Origin: an uncultured Lachnospiraceae bacterium
GTDB lineage: Bacteria > Bacillota > Clostridia > Lachnospirales > Lachnospiraceae
NCBI GenBank assembly: GCA_902781655.1
Contig: CACZJZ010000005.1
Coordinates: forward strand, 56,020-120,019
Direction: 5' to 3'
DNA length: 64,000 nucleotides
Positions 1-8,393 of this stretch are shown in pieces. The translations under genes were made by a program, and so were the position numbers. A model generated the notes under the pieces. It searched no databases. It had not been told where the DNA came from and was given only the letters and a program-made list of their open reading frames with translations. Each line of letters opens with the position of its first letter. The first letter of the stretch is position 1.

Positions 1-599
1 ACACTGGCCACAATCAGAAAATAAAGCGGCGTCCGGCTATCCCCAAGTCCACGGAGAATGGCGGAAATGCAGTTATACAGCGCGACGGCGATGACTCCGA
101 CGCACATGATCTGCATATACCCCGTTGACATACCAATGATGTCATCCGGCGTTTTCAGCAGCGCGAGCACGGGCCTTGCAAAGAGGAACCCAAGCCCGCC
201 CATCAGCAGCGCCGAGGCTGCGATGATATAGCATGCGTTGCCGATGGTTTTGCGAACCTTGTCCTCCTCTCCCGCGCCAAAATACTGCGAGATAACAATG
301 CCGACGCCATTGCCGAGGCCGTTGCAGAGGGAAAAGAACATCCAGTTGAGCGAACCGGTGGCGCCGACCGCCGCCAGTGCATCCGCGCCGACAAACCGGC
401 CGACGATCATGGAATCCACCATGCTGTACAGCTGCTGGAACACATTGCCGATCAGCATCGGGATCATAAACGCCAGCATCAGCTGCACCGGATTCCCCTG
501 CGTCATATCCATCACGCCGCTGCCGCGGGAGCTGCTTCCTTTCGCCTCCGCATGGGATATCCTGCCACCTGTGTCCGGATTATTCTTGTGAAAATTCAT
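1..599 (-). CDS. MATE family multidrug efflux transporter, partial
   Basis: N-terminal 199 codons of a MATE-type Na+/H+-coupled multidrug exporter of the inner membrane; the rest lies beyond the left edge. After about 30 hydrophilic residues comes the signature DMTQGNP, then hydrophobic helices with MLIGNVFQQLYSMVD and SMIVGRFVGADALAAVG, which are typical of helix 1 and 2 of the NorM/DinF group. The next block (GNGVGIVISQYFGAGEED) is also family-typical. The ATG at 599 is the first in frame; the internal Met before DMTQGNP could be an alternative. It is the last gene of the minus-strand run on the left. Confidence 0.93.
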   Translation of the reverse strand, partial: MNFHKNNPDTGGRISHAEAKGSSSRGSGVMDMTQGNPVQLMLAFMIPMLIGNVFQQLYSMVDSMIVGRFVGADALAAVGATGSLNWMFFSLCNGLGNGVGIVISQYFGAGEEDKVRKTIGNACYIIAASALLMGGLGFLFARPVLALLKTPDDIIGMSTGYMQIMCVGVIAVALYNCISAILRGLGDSRTPLYFLIVAS

Positions 600-706
600 C
601 AAAATTTACTACTTCTTTCTATTTCTGTTTCATGCGAAACACAGGGAACCTGGCCGCGCTCGACTCCGGGCCTGTTACACTCCGATCCGATTGCTCCGCA
701 GTACTT

Positions 707-2461
707 TTACTTTACACGGAACGCAAGGAACTGGCCCGGCGTCAGAACCAGATCTGCCTCCCATTCCTCCTGCGGCTGAAGATCGAACGCGCCCTGCACC
801 TTGCGGAAGGAAAGAACGCCATCTCTGCCGTTTATCCACCCCGCGGGGGTAAGGAGCTCAATGTGTTCTGCCGGCTTCAAAGAATGTACTGTCACACGGA
901 CATCGTGGATCGGGTCCTTGACGTAGCGGTACAGAACAAAGGTTCCGTCTTCATACTGGAAAAGCGACAGATTTCTGCCCGTCACGAAGACGCCGTCCAC
1001 ATTCATGACTCGGCGGAGCGGGTCGAGCGCGCTCTCGGGGATACGGTCGAGATCCGACGGGTTCTCCGGAACCGAGAGGGTGAACAATCTGCCCGGTCCG
1101 TAAGGACTCTTCAGAAACAGACCGGTGTGATAATCGCCGCTTCCGCCATCCAGCAGTGCCCAGGAGGCATTATTGCCATGCTGCAGATCCGGGAACAGAA
1201 CCGGCTCCGCGCCGTCAATGTACCCTGCCGGATCGTCCGTCACCCAATAGCGGTCCACGGTGATTTTCCTGCCTGTGTAGCGAAGCTCGGACAGCTCTTC
1301 CCATGCCTTCGCCGGGACCTTCTGTACAAAGCCGCTCGTCACGACGACGTCCCCGCCGGTGAGAAGCTTGTCCTTGATTTTGCCGAGGATTTCCGGATCC
1401 TCGAGGGACGATTCCGTCAGAAGCACCTTGCCCTTGCCAAACGGGAACTGCGGTGTCGCCTCCACCGGAATACCCAGCATGCCGAGACGCATCTCGAGAT
1501 GATTTTCTCCGCTGGAATTGTACGGAATGTAGGCAGGAATGCCCACCGGTTTGCCAGCGCCGGAGAGAATCGCATCCAGCTTATGGAGCTGAATGCCGAG
1601 GGGCGCCACAAATTTGTTGTCGATCAGATCTTTCCACTGAAACAGCATGATCTCCCGGGCGCCGGACAGAGCCGTGAGGTAGGCCTGTTCAAGATAGCGG
1701 TCGGTGGACCAGCACTGATACGTGTCAAGCCAGCCTCCGCCGTTACGGCCAGGCGCCGCGTTTTCCATCCACCGCATGAGAGAGTAGCTGAGATACTCCG
1801 GCAGATGCTGGTCCTGATATGCCTGCATGCGCGTCTCCGTGCCTGTGTAAATGGCATCGAAAATATCCTTCTCCTCCTCCGGCCGATATCCCGTATAGGC
1901 GAACGATTCCCGCCAGTTGGGGAATTTGACGACCATCTTCACTTTGGGATTCACCGATTTTGCAGGACCGACAATGAGATTCTTCGATACGTCCACCATG
2001 AGATCCCGGCGGAATTCCTTCCATGTCCTGCTGCCCTTCCGGCGGATGCAATCCTCACAGGTGCAGTTGGTGAAGTAATAATCATCCAGAATGACCTCGT
2101 CGAAAATGGACGCCGTGAACTCGGACACCTTGCGGATTTTTTCGCGCATAGTCTCGTTGGAATAGCAGTAGGTGCCGAACAGGCGCTGTCGTTTTTCATC
2201 CCCATTTCCAGGAATGTCGTCCGTGACCGTCGTAAATCCGCCAGACACCTCGATGCCATGCTGCTCCAGCAGAGCCTTCCACAGCATCACCTGATCTCTG
2301 GAAACCCACGTATCGCCGCGGTACGTCTCCAGGTAGACTTTGTCGAGCCCGACATACTTTTCCAGAAAAGCAAGGTCGCTCTCGATCTGCTCCTTCGTCC
2401 CTCGCGCCGTGATCGCTGCAGGGATGTACGTAACCATCTTGAAATTATGATATTGCGCCAT
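707..2461 (-). CDS. Predicted TIM-barrel glycoside-hydrolase-like protein
   Basis: 584-residue cytoplasmic protein with no signal peptide. The N-terminal 330 residues look like a TIM barrel of the glycoside-hydrolase type: strand-like stretches such as FDEVILDDYYFTNC (an acidic cluster at a barrel strand end, followed by CxxC) and KMVVKFPNWRE are present. The C-terminal part is beta-rich and resembles the accessory domains of such enzymes. Substrate unknown. The start is the ATG at 2461, because GGAGGG lies 5 nt upstream (2466-2471); an in-frame TTG 12 nt further up overlaps that site and is less likely. It follows the efflux operon after a strong hairpin. A non-catalytic carbohydrate-binding role is also possible. 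Confidence 0.6.
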   Translation of the reverse strand: MAQYHNFKMVTYIPAAITARGTKEQIESDLAFLEKYVGLDKVYLETYRGDTWVSRDQVMLWKALLEQHGIEVSGGFTTVTDDIPGNGDEKRQRLFGTYCYSNETMREKIRKVSEFTASIFDEVILDDYYFTNCTCEDCIRRKGSRTWKEFRRDLMVDVSKNLIVGPAKSVNPKVKMVVKFPNWRESFAYTGYRPEEEKDIFDAIYTGTETRMQAYQDQHLPEYLSYSLMRWMENAAPGRNGGGWLDTYQCWSTDRYLEQAYLTALSGAREIMLFQWKDLIDNKFVAPLGIQLHKLDAILSGAGKPVGIPAYIPYNSSGENHLEMRLGMLGIPVEATPQFPFGKGKVLLTESSLEDPEILGKIKDKLLTGGDVVVTSGFVQKVPAKAWEELSELRYTGRKITVDRYWVTDDPAGYIDGAEPVLFPDLQHGNNASWALLDGGSGDYHTGLFLKSPYGPGRLFTLSVPENPSDLDRIPESALDPLRRVMNVDGVFVTGRNLSLFQYEDGTFVLYRYVKDPIHDVRVTVHSLKPAEHIELLTPAGWINGRDGVLSFRKVQGAFDLQPQEEWEADLVLTPGQFLAFRVK

Positions 2462-2490
2462 ATGTCCCTCCAATCATTTTTCCCCCGCCT

Positions 2491-2548
2491 TCACACCAAA
2501 GTCCCGGTTATCTCCATCATATCGGAGAAAGCCGGGACTTTGGTGTGA
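2491..2548 (-). repeat. Long perfect hairpin without a T-tract
   Basis: A 17-bp perfect inverted repeat (arms 2491-2507 and 2532-2548, core AAAGTCCCGG / CCGGGACTTT) with a second small stem (TCTCC/GGAGA) in its loop. It lies between the end of the efflux permease gene and the start of the glycosidase-like gene. No U-run follows on either strand, so it is not a standard intrinsic terminator. A second perfect stem (TTCTGTGGCA, arms 2588-2597 and 2605-2614) lies just before it. Confidence 0.75.
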
Positions 2549-2618
2549 GATTAACGTTATTTATAGTAAATTTCTCTTCTCAGCGCGTTCTGTGGCATTA
2601 CTGCTGCCACAGAAGCAA

Positions 2619-3917
2619 TTATTCATACCGGAGCGCCTCGATCGGATCCATCTTCGCCGCCTTATTCGCCGGATAATAGCCAAAGAAGATGCCGATGGCA
2701 AGCGACACACCGATGGCGAGTCCGATGGCGCCGACCGGCACCGCGATGGAATAGCCCATGACGCGGCATCCGACCATGCCGCCGATCAGACCGCCCACAA
2801 TACCGATGACGCCACCGATCACGCACATCACCGCCGCCTCGATGATAAACTGCTGTCGGATGGCGCTGCGCTTCGCCCCCATGGCCTTGCGCGTACCGAT
2901 CTCCCGGGTGCGTTCGGTGATCGTCACGGTCATGATGTTCATGACGCCGATGCCGCCGACCAGCAGAGCGATCGCGGCGATCAGGGAGATCGTGGTCGTC
3001 TGCTGCTGCATGTACTTCTTCGCCTCGTCGATCATTTCCTTGTTGCTGTATCCATCCACCACGACATCGGCATCCGCGCTGAACTGCCCCTGCATGTAGT
3101 TTTTCAGCTCGGTCGTGAAGGAAGCGATATCCGTGCCGTCCACCGCCTGCAGCGTGAAATAGTTGATAGCAGTGGGATCATACATGACATCGTCGGTGAG
3201 TGAGGACAGGACGAGCGCTTTGCAGGTTTTGTATGGAACAAACACCGGGGTGTACATTTCCTTCAGATCCTTGTTGGACATCTGCCGCATATAAGAGGCG
3301 TCGATGTTGAACGAATATACCCCCGCGATGGTATAGGACTGCACGGAGTCGTCATCGTCGCTAGTCCCCATGAGCTGAATTTCTTTTCCCACCGCGCCGT
3401 CGTAATTGCCCGCGAACAGATTGTCGACCAGCATCGTCGAAACAAGACAGGTGTTCGTGGCATTATTCAGAGCATCCGCGCTGAAAAAGCCCCCCGCTTT
3501 CAGCTTGACGTTCTGCACCGTGAAGTGTCCGTTGTTCACTCCCTCCATGGAAACATTGGCGAATTCCTGCTCCGCCCTGTCGGTGGAGATCACAGCCTTA
3601 TAGGAATTGCCATACAGGTCAAAATCAATGGCGGCTATCTGGTCACCATATTTGTCGCACATTTTCTGCAGCATCGGAATGGTGAAGCTGTAGCTGGGCG
3701 TATTCTCATCGTAGCTGTTCTGATACATATAGAGCTGGATATTGTTGACCCCGCCCGCCGCATATTGCTGCTCCATCTGTTTCGTCTGTCCCGCGCCGAT
3801 GGTCTCGATCGCCACCACCGCGCCGACGCCGATCATGATGCCAAGCATGGTCAGAAACGTCCTCATCTTGTTGGCTGTGAGACTGTGAAGCGCGAGCCGT
3901 ATATTTTCCAGAAACAT
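2619..3917 (-). CDS. MacB/FtsX-type ABC transporter permease
   Basis: 432-residue membrane subunit of a MacB-like efflux or lipid/peptide export ABC transporter. One N-terminal helix (about 15-40, LTMLGIMIGVGAVVAIETIG) leads into an extracytoplasmic MacB-type domain (about 45-290). Three C-terminal helices follow (about 300-425) with the family motif GIMNIM-like GVMNIMTVTITERTREIG and RKAMGAKRSAI. It is the third gene of the HlyD / ATPase / permease operon, 21 nt after the ATPase gene. Together the three form the usual tripartite MacA-MacB arrangement of Bacillota. The transported substrate cannot be read from the sequence. Confidence 0.93.
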   Translation of the reverse strand: MFLENIRLALHSLTANKMRTFLTMLGIMIGVGAVVAIETIGAGQTKQMEQQYAAGGVNNIQLYMYQNSYDENTPSYSFTIPMLQKMCDKYGDQIAAIDFDLYGNSYKAVISTDRAEQEFANVSMEGVNNGHFTVQNVKLKAGGFFSADALNNATNTCLVSTMLVDNLFAGNYDGAVGKEIQLMGTSDDDDSVQSYTIAGVYSFNIDASYMRQMSNKDLKEMYTPVFVPYKTCKALVLSSLTDDVMYDPTAINYFTLQAVDGTDIASFTTELKNYMQGQFSADADVVVDGYSNKEMIDEAKKYMQQQTTTISLIAAIALLVGGIGVMNIMTVTITERTREIGTRKAMGAKRSAIRQQFIIEAAVMCVIGGVIGIVGGLIGGMVGCRVMGYSIAVPVGAIGLAIGVSLAIGIFFGYYPANKAAKMDPIEALRYE

Positions 3918-3938
3918 CGTTTTCTCAGCGCCTCCCTG

Positions 3939-4934
3939 TCACCGGATGCCGTCTTCCGAATCATCCACCCCGTCTGTCTGATCTGCTGTCTTCCTCTGTT
4001 TCGGCGAATCCGCCGGTCGAATCTGATGATCCTGCGCTTCCTTTTCCTGCTCTGCTTTCTCCGCAGCCTTCGATTCCAGTGTGAATTCGTGCTCCCGATC
4101 CGCCTTGCTGCCTCTCCGCTCCCCGACGATCCGGCCGTCCACCAGCGTCAGGACGCGCTCCGCCTCCTCCGCGAGAGTAGTGGAGTGCGTGATCATGACA
4201 ATCGTACGTTTCTGTTCCTCATGAAGCTGATGAAAAAGATTCATGACCGTGCGGCTTGTCTGCGAATCCAGCGCACCGGTCGGCTCGTCTGCCAGAATGA
4301 TGGAAGGATCGTTCGCCATCGCCCGCGCAATCGCGACTCTCTGCTGCTGACCTCCGGAGAGCTCTGCCGGCGTGTGATCCATCCGATCCGCCATTCCGAC
4401 CATCTCCAGCAGCTGTGCGGCGCGCTCCATACGCTCCTCCACCGGAACTCCTGCGTAGAGCATCGGCATGGCGACATTCTCCAGTGCCGTCGTCCTGGCA
4501 ATCAGATTGTATGTCTGAAAAACGAATCCGATTTCGCGGTTGCGTATCTCCGCGAGTGCATCCTCCGACGCCTCGCTGACATCCTCCCCGCGCATCAGAT
4601 AGCTGCCCTCCGTCGGATGATCCAGCAGCCCGATCTGATTCATCAGTGTGCTCTTTCCGGACCCGGATTCTCCGACGATGCAGATAAAATCGCCGTCGTA
4701 AATATCCATGGTGATGCCGTGAAGAACCTCGAGCTCATTCTCTGTACCGATATTAAACCGCTTCACGATATGCTCAAGATGAATGACCGGCTCCCGGCTG
4801 TCCGCCCCGCTCTTTCTTCCGTCCCGGCTCTCTGCTGCGGCATCCTCTTCAAGAAGCTCCAGCACCTCATCCGCTTCCGTCTCCGCCGAAGAAGACTGTC
4901 CGGTTGTTTTGCGATGTTTTATCCACAGTCTCAT
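3939..4934 (-). CDS. MacB/LolD-type ABC transporter ATP-binding protein
   Basis: 331-residue ATPase subunit. Walker A GESGSGKST (88-96), Q-loop region FVFQTYNL, signature LSGGQQQRVAIARA, Walker B IILADEPTGALD and H-loop MITHS are all intact. The GALD sequence after Walker B is typical of the LolD/MacB group. An acidic, poorly conserved arm of about 48 residues precedes the core, and a charged tail of about 60 residues follows it; both are unusually long for the family. The start overlaps the end of the HlyD gene by 4 nt (ATGA), so the two are translationally coupled. Confidence 0.95.
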   Translation of the reverse strand: MRLWIKHRKTTGQSSSAETEADEVLELLEEDAAAESRDGRKSGADSREPVIHLEHIVKRFNIGTENELEVLHGITMDIYDGDFICIVGESGSGKSTLMNQIGLLDHPTEGSYLMRGEDVSEASEDALAEIRNREIGFVFQTYNLIARTTALENVAMPMLYAGVPVEERMERAAQLLEMVGMADRMDHTPAELSGGQQQRVAIARAMANDPSIILADEPTGALDSQTSRTVMNLFHQLHEEQKRTIVMITHSTTLAEEAERVLTLVDGRIVGERRGSKADREHEFTLESKAAEKAEQEKEAQDHQIRPADSPKQRKTADQTDGVDDSEDGIR

Positions 4935-6871
4935 TCAGCGACGCCTTCCATCAGTCCACCGGTCGTGGCATCCGAACCGCCCGCCGGGCTGCTGTTGTCG
5001 ATCAGAAGGTCTCCCTCCTTCAGATCGCCTCCGACAATGGCAGTGTACATATCCCCCTGCGCGCCTATCTCCACCGCGATCTGCTCCGTCTGCGTGAGAT
5101 CCGATCCGTCTCCCATCACGCGGGTGACAAAATATCCGCCATTCCCGTCGCTCAGAATGCAGGTCTTCGGCACCGCCAGGCAGTTTTTATTCTCCTTCAA
5201 TATAAAATTCAGCTTCGTATTCATGCCAATGCGGAGTCTCGGATTTGCGCCCAGATCCACATCCACCTCATAATAAGCCTTCTTGCTCTTGCCGGTCGTT
5301 CCCGTTGTAGACGAAGTGGACGATGTCGTGCCGGAAGACTGGGAAGGATCGGTACTGGTGCCCGTCGTCGCTGTCGTCGTCGATTTTGCCGTGGCCGGAT
5401 CCTTTGTCGGGACTGGCGCCGTATAGCAGACCGTTCCCTCAACCGGATCAGCGCCCGTCGCATCCGTCAGTGCCTGTACTTTCATGCCCTCCACGACATC
5501 GGCGATGCTGGACTCATCGATCTGCGCCACCACCTTCATGGCGCTGAGATCATCGATCGTCACCGCGGCAGTGCCGGTGTAGGTCTGTCCGGGGAGGACA
5601 TTCACCTCCGTGACCGTTCCGTCAATAGAGGCCGTCACTTCGCGGTTTTCCAGCGCCTTCTCTGCGTTGCTGATGGACTGCCTCGCGTCGAGCGTATTCA
5701 CCTGATTCGTTACCCGCTGGCTCGCGACCTTGTCCGCTGCCGCCTGTCCGGTCTCATACTGCGTCACTGCCTCGTCCGCGGCGGACTCAAGCTGCGTGTC
5801 CTGCGCGCGCTCCGCTGTCAGCGAGGACTCATAAGCAGTTTTGGCTTTGGTATAATCATCCGTCGCCTTTGTCAGCGCTTTCTCCGCATTGTTGTAGGCG
5901 GATTCTGCCCCCGTTGCCGCGGAAGCCGCAACCGCGGCGTCGTAAGCCGCCTGCGCGGCTGCCTGGGCAGCCTGATTTCTATCAGCCTGATTATCGTACG
6001 TCTCCGTTCCATTCTTATCGACCTGGAGTGACCCTGAACTGTTCACCAGCTCCGATTGCGCAGCCTTTTCAGCGGACGTATTTTGCGCGGCCTGCGCCGC
6101 AGCCTGCTTGCTCTGATAAGCCGCGAGAGCGTCATCCCTCGTCTTCTGCGCAGCGTTCATTTTCTGCTGGGCTTCCTGCATTCTCGCCTTGAGATCCGCC
6201 ACATTCTGTGCGTCCTCGTCCGGCTCCTGAATCGCGTTGTTGTAGTCCTCCTGTGCATTTTCATTCAACCGCGTCTGCTTGCGGTAAGAATTGCCTGTCG
6301 TGATCGCCGCCTCATTGTACTGCCTGGCCGCGGTATTTGCGTCAATGCTGTTCTGCTGCTCCTGCAGCGCGAGCTTCTGCTGGTTGAGTTCCAGCTCATT
6401 CTCCGTCTTGGTCATGTCAATCGTGAACAGCACATCCCCCGCCTTCACCTGATCGCCGACCTTGACATTGACCTGATCCACCACATAGCCGGTTGCATCC
6501 CCTCCGTCGGTAGAATGCGCATTCTGCACCTGCCTGTCATTGCTCGTGACCGTGCCCGTCGTGCTCAGCACCTGCTGCACATCCATCACCTGAGCAGTCG
6601 CTGTCATCGGCTGATACCCGGCGTCCTCCACCTGAGGATGAAGCCGGTCCCGGATCCACCTGCCCGGATAGACATTCAACGCGTAAGTAGCGCCGGTCAC
6701 CCCTGCTGCCGCAATCACAACCCCCAGCACAACCTTCAGCTTCCTGTGACCCTTTTTCTTCTGAATACCCTTCTTCGTGGAATATGACACCATCGTTCTT
6801 CCCATCTCCCCCGCTGTATGCACACCTCTCTGAAACAGAGAGCCACTCTTCTGCCATTTTACCATATCCAC
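4931..6871 (-). CDS. HlyD/MacA-type membrane fusion protein
   Basis: Adaptor of the tripartite efflux system. A signal-anchor helix (VVLGVVIAAAGVTGATYAL) is followed by a biotinyl-lipoyl-like half (VDQVNVKVGDQVKAGDVLFTID), a long Ala/Gln-rich coiled coil (about residues 165-400), the second lipoyl half (ASIDGTVTEVNVLPGQTY) and a beta-barrel. A Ser/Thr/Gly-rich insert (about 495-530) interrupts the barrel region. At 646 residues it is long for the family, mainly through the coiled coil and this insert. The start is uncertain: the GTG at 6871 gives the longest frame, but the ATG at 6793 (MVSYSTKKG) begins just before the basic anchor. First gene of the operon, read from the promoter at 6950-6978. 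Confidence 0.92.
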   Translation of the reverse strand: MDMVKWQKSGSLFQRGVHTAGEMGRTMVSYSTKKGIQKKKGHRKLKVVLGVVIAAAGVTGATYALNVYPGRWIRDRLHPQVEDAGYQPMTATAQVMDVQQVLSTTGTVTSNDRQVQNAHSTDGGDATGYVVDQVNVKVGDQVKAGDVLFTIDMTKTENELELNQQKLALQEQQNSIDANTAARQYNEAAITTGNSYRKQTRLNENAQEDYNNAIQEPDEDAQNVADLKARMQEAQQKMNAAQKTRDDALAAYQSKQAAAQAAQNTSAEKAAQSELVNSSGSLQVDKNGTETYDNQADRNQAAQAAAQAAYDAAVAASAATGAESAYNNAEKALTKATDDYTKAKTAYESSLTAERAQDTQLESAADEAVTQYETGQAAADKVASQRVTNQVNTLDARQSISNAEKALENREVTASIDGTVTEVNVLPGQTYTGTAAVTIDDLSAMKVVAQIDESSIADVVEGMKVQALTDATGADPVEGTVCYTAPVPTKDPATAKSTTTATTGTSTDPSQSSGTTSSTSSTTGTTGKSKKAYYEVDVDLGANPRLRIGMNTKLNFILKENKNCLAVPKTCILSDGNGGYFVTRVMGDGSDLTQTEQIAVEIGAQGDMYTAIVGGDLKEGDLLIDNSSPAGGSDATTGGLMEGVAE

Positions 6872-6922
6872 CCGCTTTTCCTCACCTGGTCAGAAAACAG
6901 ACAGAAAACAGGCAGATTTCCC

Positions 6923-6978
6923 AACTGTATTAGTTCGGTTAATACAGTTATCATACGCACCTTTCCCGCCTCCGTCAA
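6923..6978 (-). promoter_or_regulatory. Promoter and inverted-repeat operator of the efflux operon
   Basis: On the minus strand, TTGACG (6973-6978) and TATGAT (6950-6955) are separated by 17 bp: a near-consensus vegetative promoter. Starting directly after the -10 box is a perfect 10-bp inverted repeat, AACTGTATTA / TAATACAGTT (6923-6932 and 6940-6949, 7-nt spacer), covering the likely transcription start. This placement suits a repressor; the GTATTA...TAATAC half-sites resemble those of YtrA-type GntR regulators, which often control ABC exporters. No such regulator gene is present in the window. Confidence 0.75.
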
Positions 6979-6997
6979 TCGGTCCGCGCAAAATTTT

Positions 6998-7026
6998 GTC
7001 CCTGACAAGTTTGGCTTGTTTGGGAC
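6998..7026. repeat. Dispersed hairpin repeat, copy A
   Basis: A 29-nt imperfect palindrome, GTCCCTGACAAG ... CTTGTTTGGGAC, with a short TTTG loop, flanked by TTGT-type bases and ACAATTTT. It belongs to the same family as the elements near 18.8, 26.9 and 31.0 kb. It lies between two divergent genes, 19 bp upstream of the -35 box of the efflux operon, so it cannot be a terminator for either. Confidence 0.8.
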
Positions 7027-7175
7027 AATTTTTCGTCATCGTTCCGTTGTAATTCGGTGCAAATCATGACAGAATAAGTTGTCCTCGGACAAACATATAT
7101 TCGACAGGTAATCGCATATGCCGGATTCGGCAGATTTCACGCATATGTGGTTTTCCCAGATGGGAGATACAGACG

Positions 7176-7985
7176 ATGAAGCGATTTGTGAAGAGAATTT
7201 CAGAAAAGTGCCCGGTCTCACGCCGCACGGCGATCCAGCGACTGACCGCCATACTGACGGCGCTGCTGCTCGCTGCGGCGCCTGTCATGCCGGCGAATGC
7301 GGCGCACGCGCTGCCGGACGCTGATTTTACCAATTATCCGGATACCATCCTGTTCTACTCGCCCTCTGTCACTTCGGACGAGCTCTACAACAATGGTGTC
7401 AATTATCTGCTTGTGCCAGACAATGTCAGGCAGCGTCTGATTTCCGACGGCGTGCGGATTTACCTCATCGCCTATCAGGATGAGGTTCTGTCCTCCTCGC
7501 GGGTGTCCGATTACGGCGATTCCCGGATCGGCGTCGCCGCCCTCACCACACACCCGACATTCCGGAAATATGTTTATACCAGAACCGGTAAGCTCGCCTA
7601 TGTGGAGCGCGTATCAAACGGCATGATCGAAATCCAGACGAACGTGAGCACTGACACGGTCATCGACGCGCACCGTCTGGTTCACGAAATCGGCCACTAT
7701 GTCGATACAGCCGCCGGCGCCGCGACCGCCACGTATTTTGCCATCTCCAGCGGGGCGCAGTTCCAGAATTATTATAAGCAGTTCGGCAGCAGTGTGGTCG
7801 CCTATTCGTCGTACAGGGCGGTCCCCGCCCTCTACAATGCGGAGGAGTGCTGGGCTGACTGCTTCAAGCTCGCCTACACGGAGCCCGACACACTGAAAGC
7901 TATCTCGCCGGCCCTTTACCAGTTTGTGGTCAGTCAGGTGAATGCCCTGCCGGCAGCGGAGCCTTCCATGAAGAGCAGCAAGTGA
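7176..7985 (+). CDS. Secreted anthrax-lethal-factor-like zinc metalloprotease
   Basis: 269-residue exported protein: basic N-terminus, hydrophobic segment LTAILTALLLAAAPVMP and an ANA-type cleavage site near residue 42. The mature part carries the zincin motif HEIGHY (170-175) and a downstream EE pair in NAEECWADCF (223-229), which would supply the third zinc ligand. This spacing and the AYSSYRAVPA block resemble the anthrax toxin lethal factor-related (ATLF) peptidases. It lacks any toxin-translocation domain, so it is a single catalytic domain released outside the cell. GGGAG lies 9 nt before the ATG. Substrate unknown. Divergent from the efflux operon, convergent with the operon at 8.1-12.5 kb. 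Confidence 0.8.
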   Translation: MKRFVKRISEKCPVSRRTAIQRLTAILTALLLAAAPVMPANAAHALPDADFTNYPDTILFYSPSVTSDELYNNGVNYLLVPDNVRQRLISDGVRIYLIAYQDEVLSSSRVSDYGDSRIGVAALTTHPTFRKYVYTRTGKLAYVERVSNGMIEIQTNVSTDTVIDAHRLVHEIGHYVDTAAGAATATYFAISSGAQFQNYYKQFGSSVVAYSSYRAVPALYNAEECWADCFKLAYTEPDTLKAISPALYQFVVSQVNALPAAEPSMKSSK

Positions 7986-8107
7986 GAATCGCTGGCTGCG
8001 ACGCAATCGCTCCCGGAATCCGGGCGGAATCCAAATCCGGGGAATCGTTTTCCTGTAGAAGTCCCCGGGAAGGATCAGTCATTGCGCGCGGAAGATGACC
8101 CGGCGCG

Positions 8108-8347
8108 TCATTTTTCTGCGGTCAGATCATGCAAAATCTGTGCGGTCTCCACGTCATCACGGGTGACCCGCATATTGGTGATGTACTCCTTTCCCTCCGG
8201 AGTTGTCACCTTCACTTCCACGACAGCCCCCTCGCGGAAGCCGTGCTCTCCGACATCTTTGAGAAAAGGCGCCATCCGCGGATGCTGTCCCTGAAAAATA
8301 CGAAACCGTTCTCTGAGCTTCATCAGCTGAACAGGATTCACCGCCAT
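8108..8347 (-). CDS. Small conserved-type protein of unknown function
   Basis: 79 residues (MAVNPVQLMKLRER...), predicted cytoplasmic and mixed alpha/beta, with a compact beta segment (AVVEVKVTTPEGKEYITNM) and an acidic helical tail. A strong GGAG 6 nt upstream sets the ATG at 8347; longer in-frame readings overlap the upstream gene and lack such a site. It is the last gene of the malic-enzyme/LCP operon, 46 nt after the LCP gene. No family could be assigned. Confidence 0.8.
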   Translation of the reverse strand: MAVNPVQLMKLRERFRIFQGQHPRMAPFLKDVGEHGFREGAVVEVKVTTPEGKEYITNMRVTRDDVETAQILHDLTAEK

Positions 8348-8393
8348 CCCGATCTCCTTTCTGTTTTCATCCAGCTTTCTTCCCACCGCCTGC

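Noticed and set aside
632-2548. 638-codon plus-strand frame
   Set aside because: Antisense to the glycosidase-like gene; Arg/His/Leu-rich composition typical of a shadow frame.
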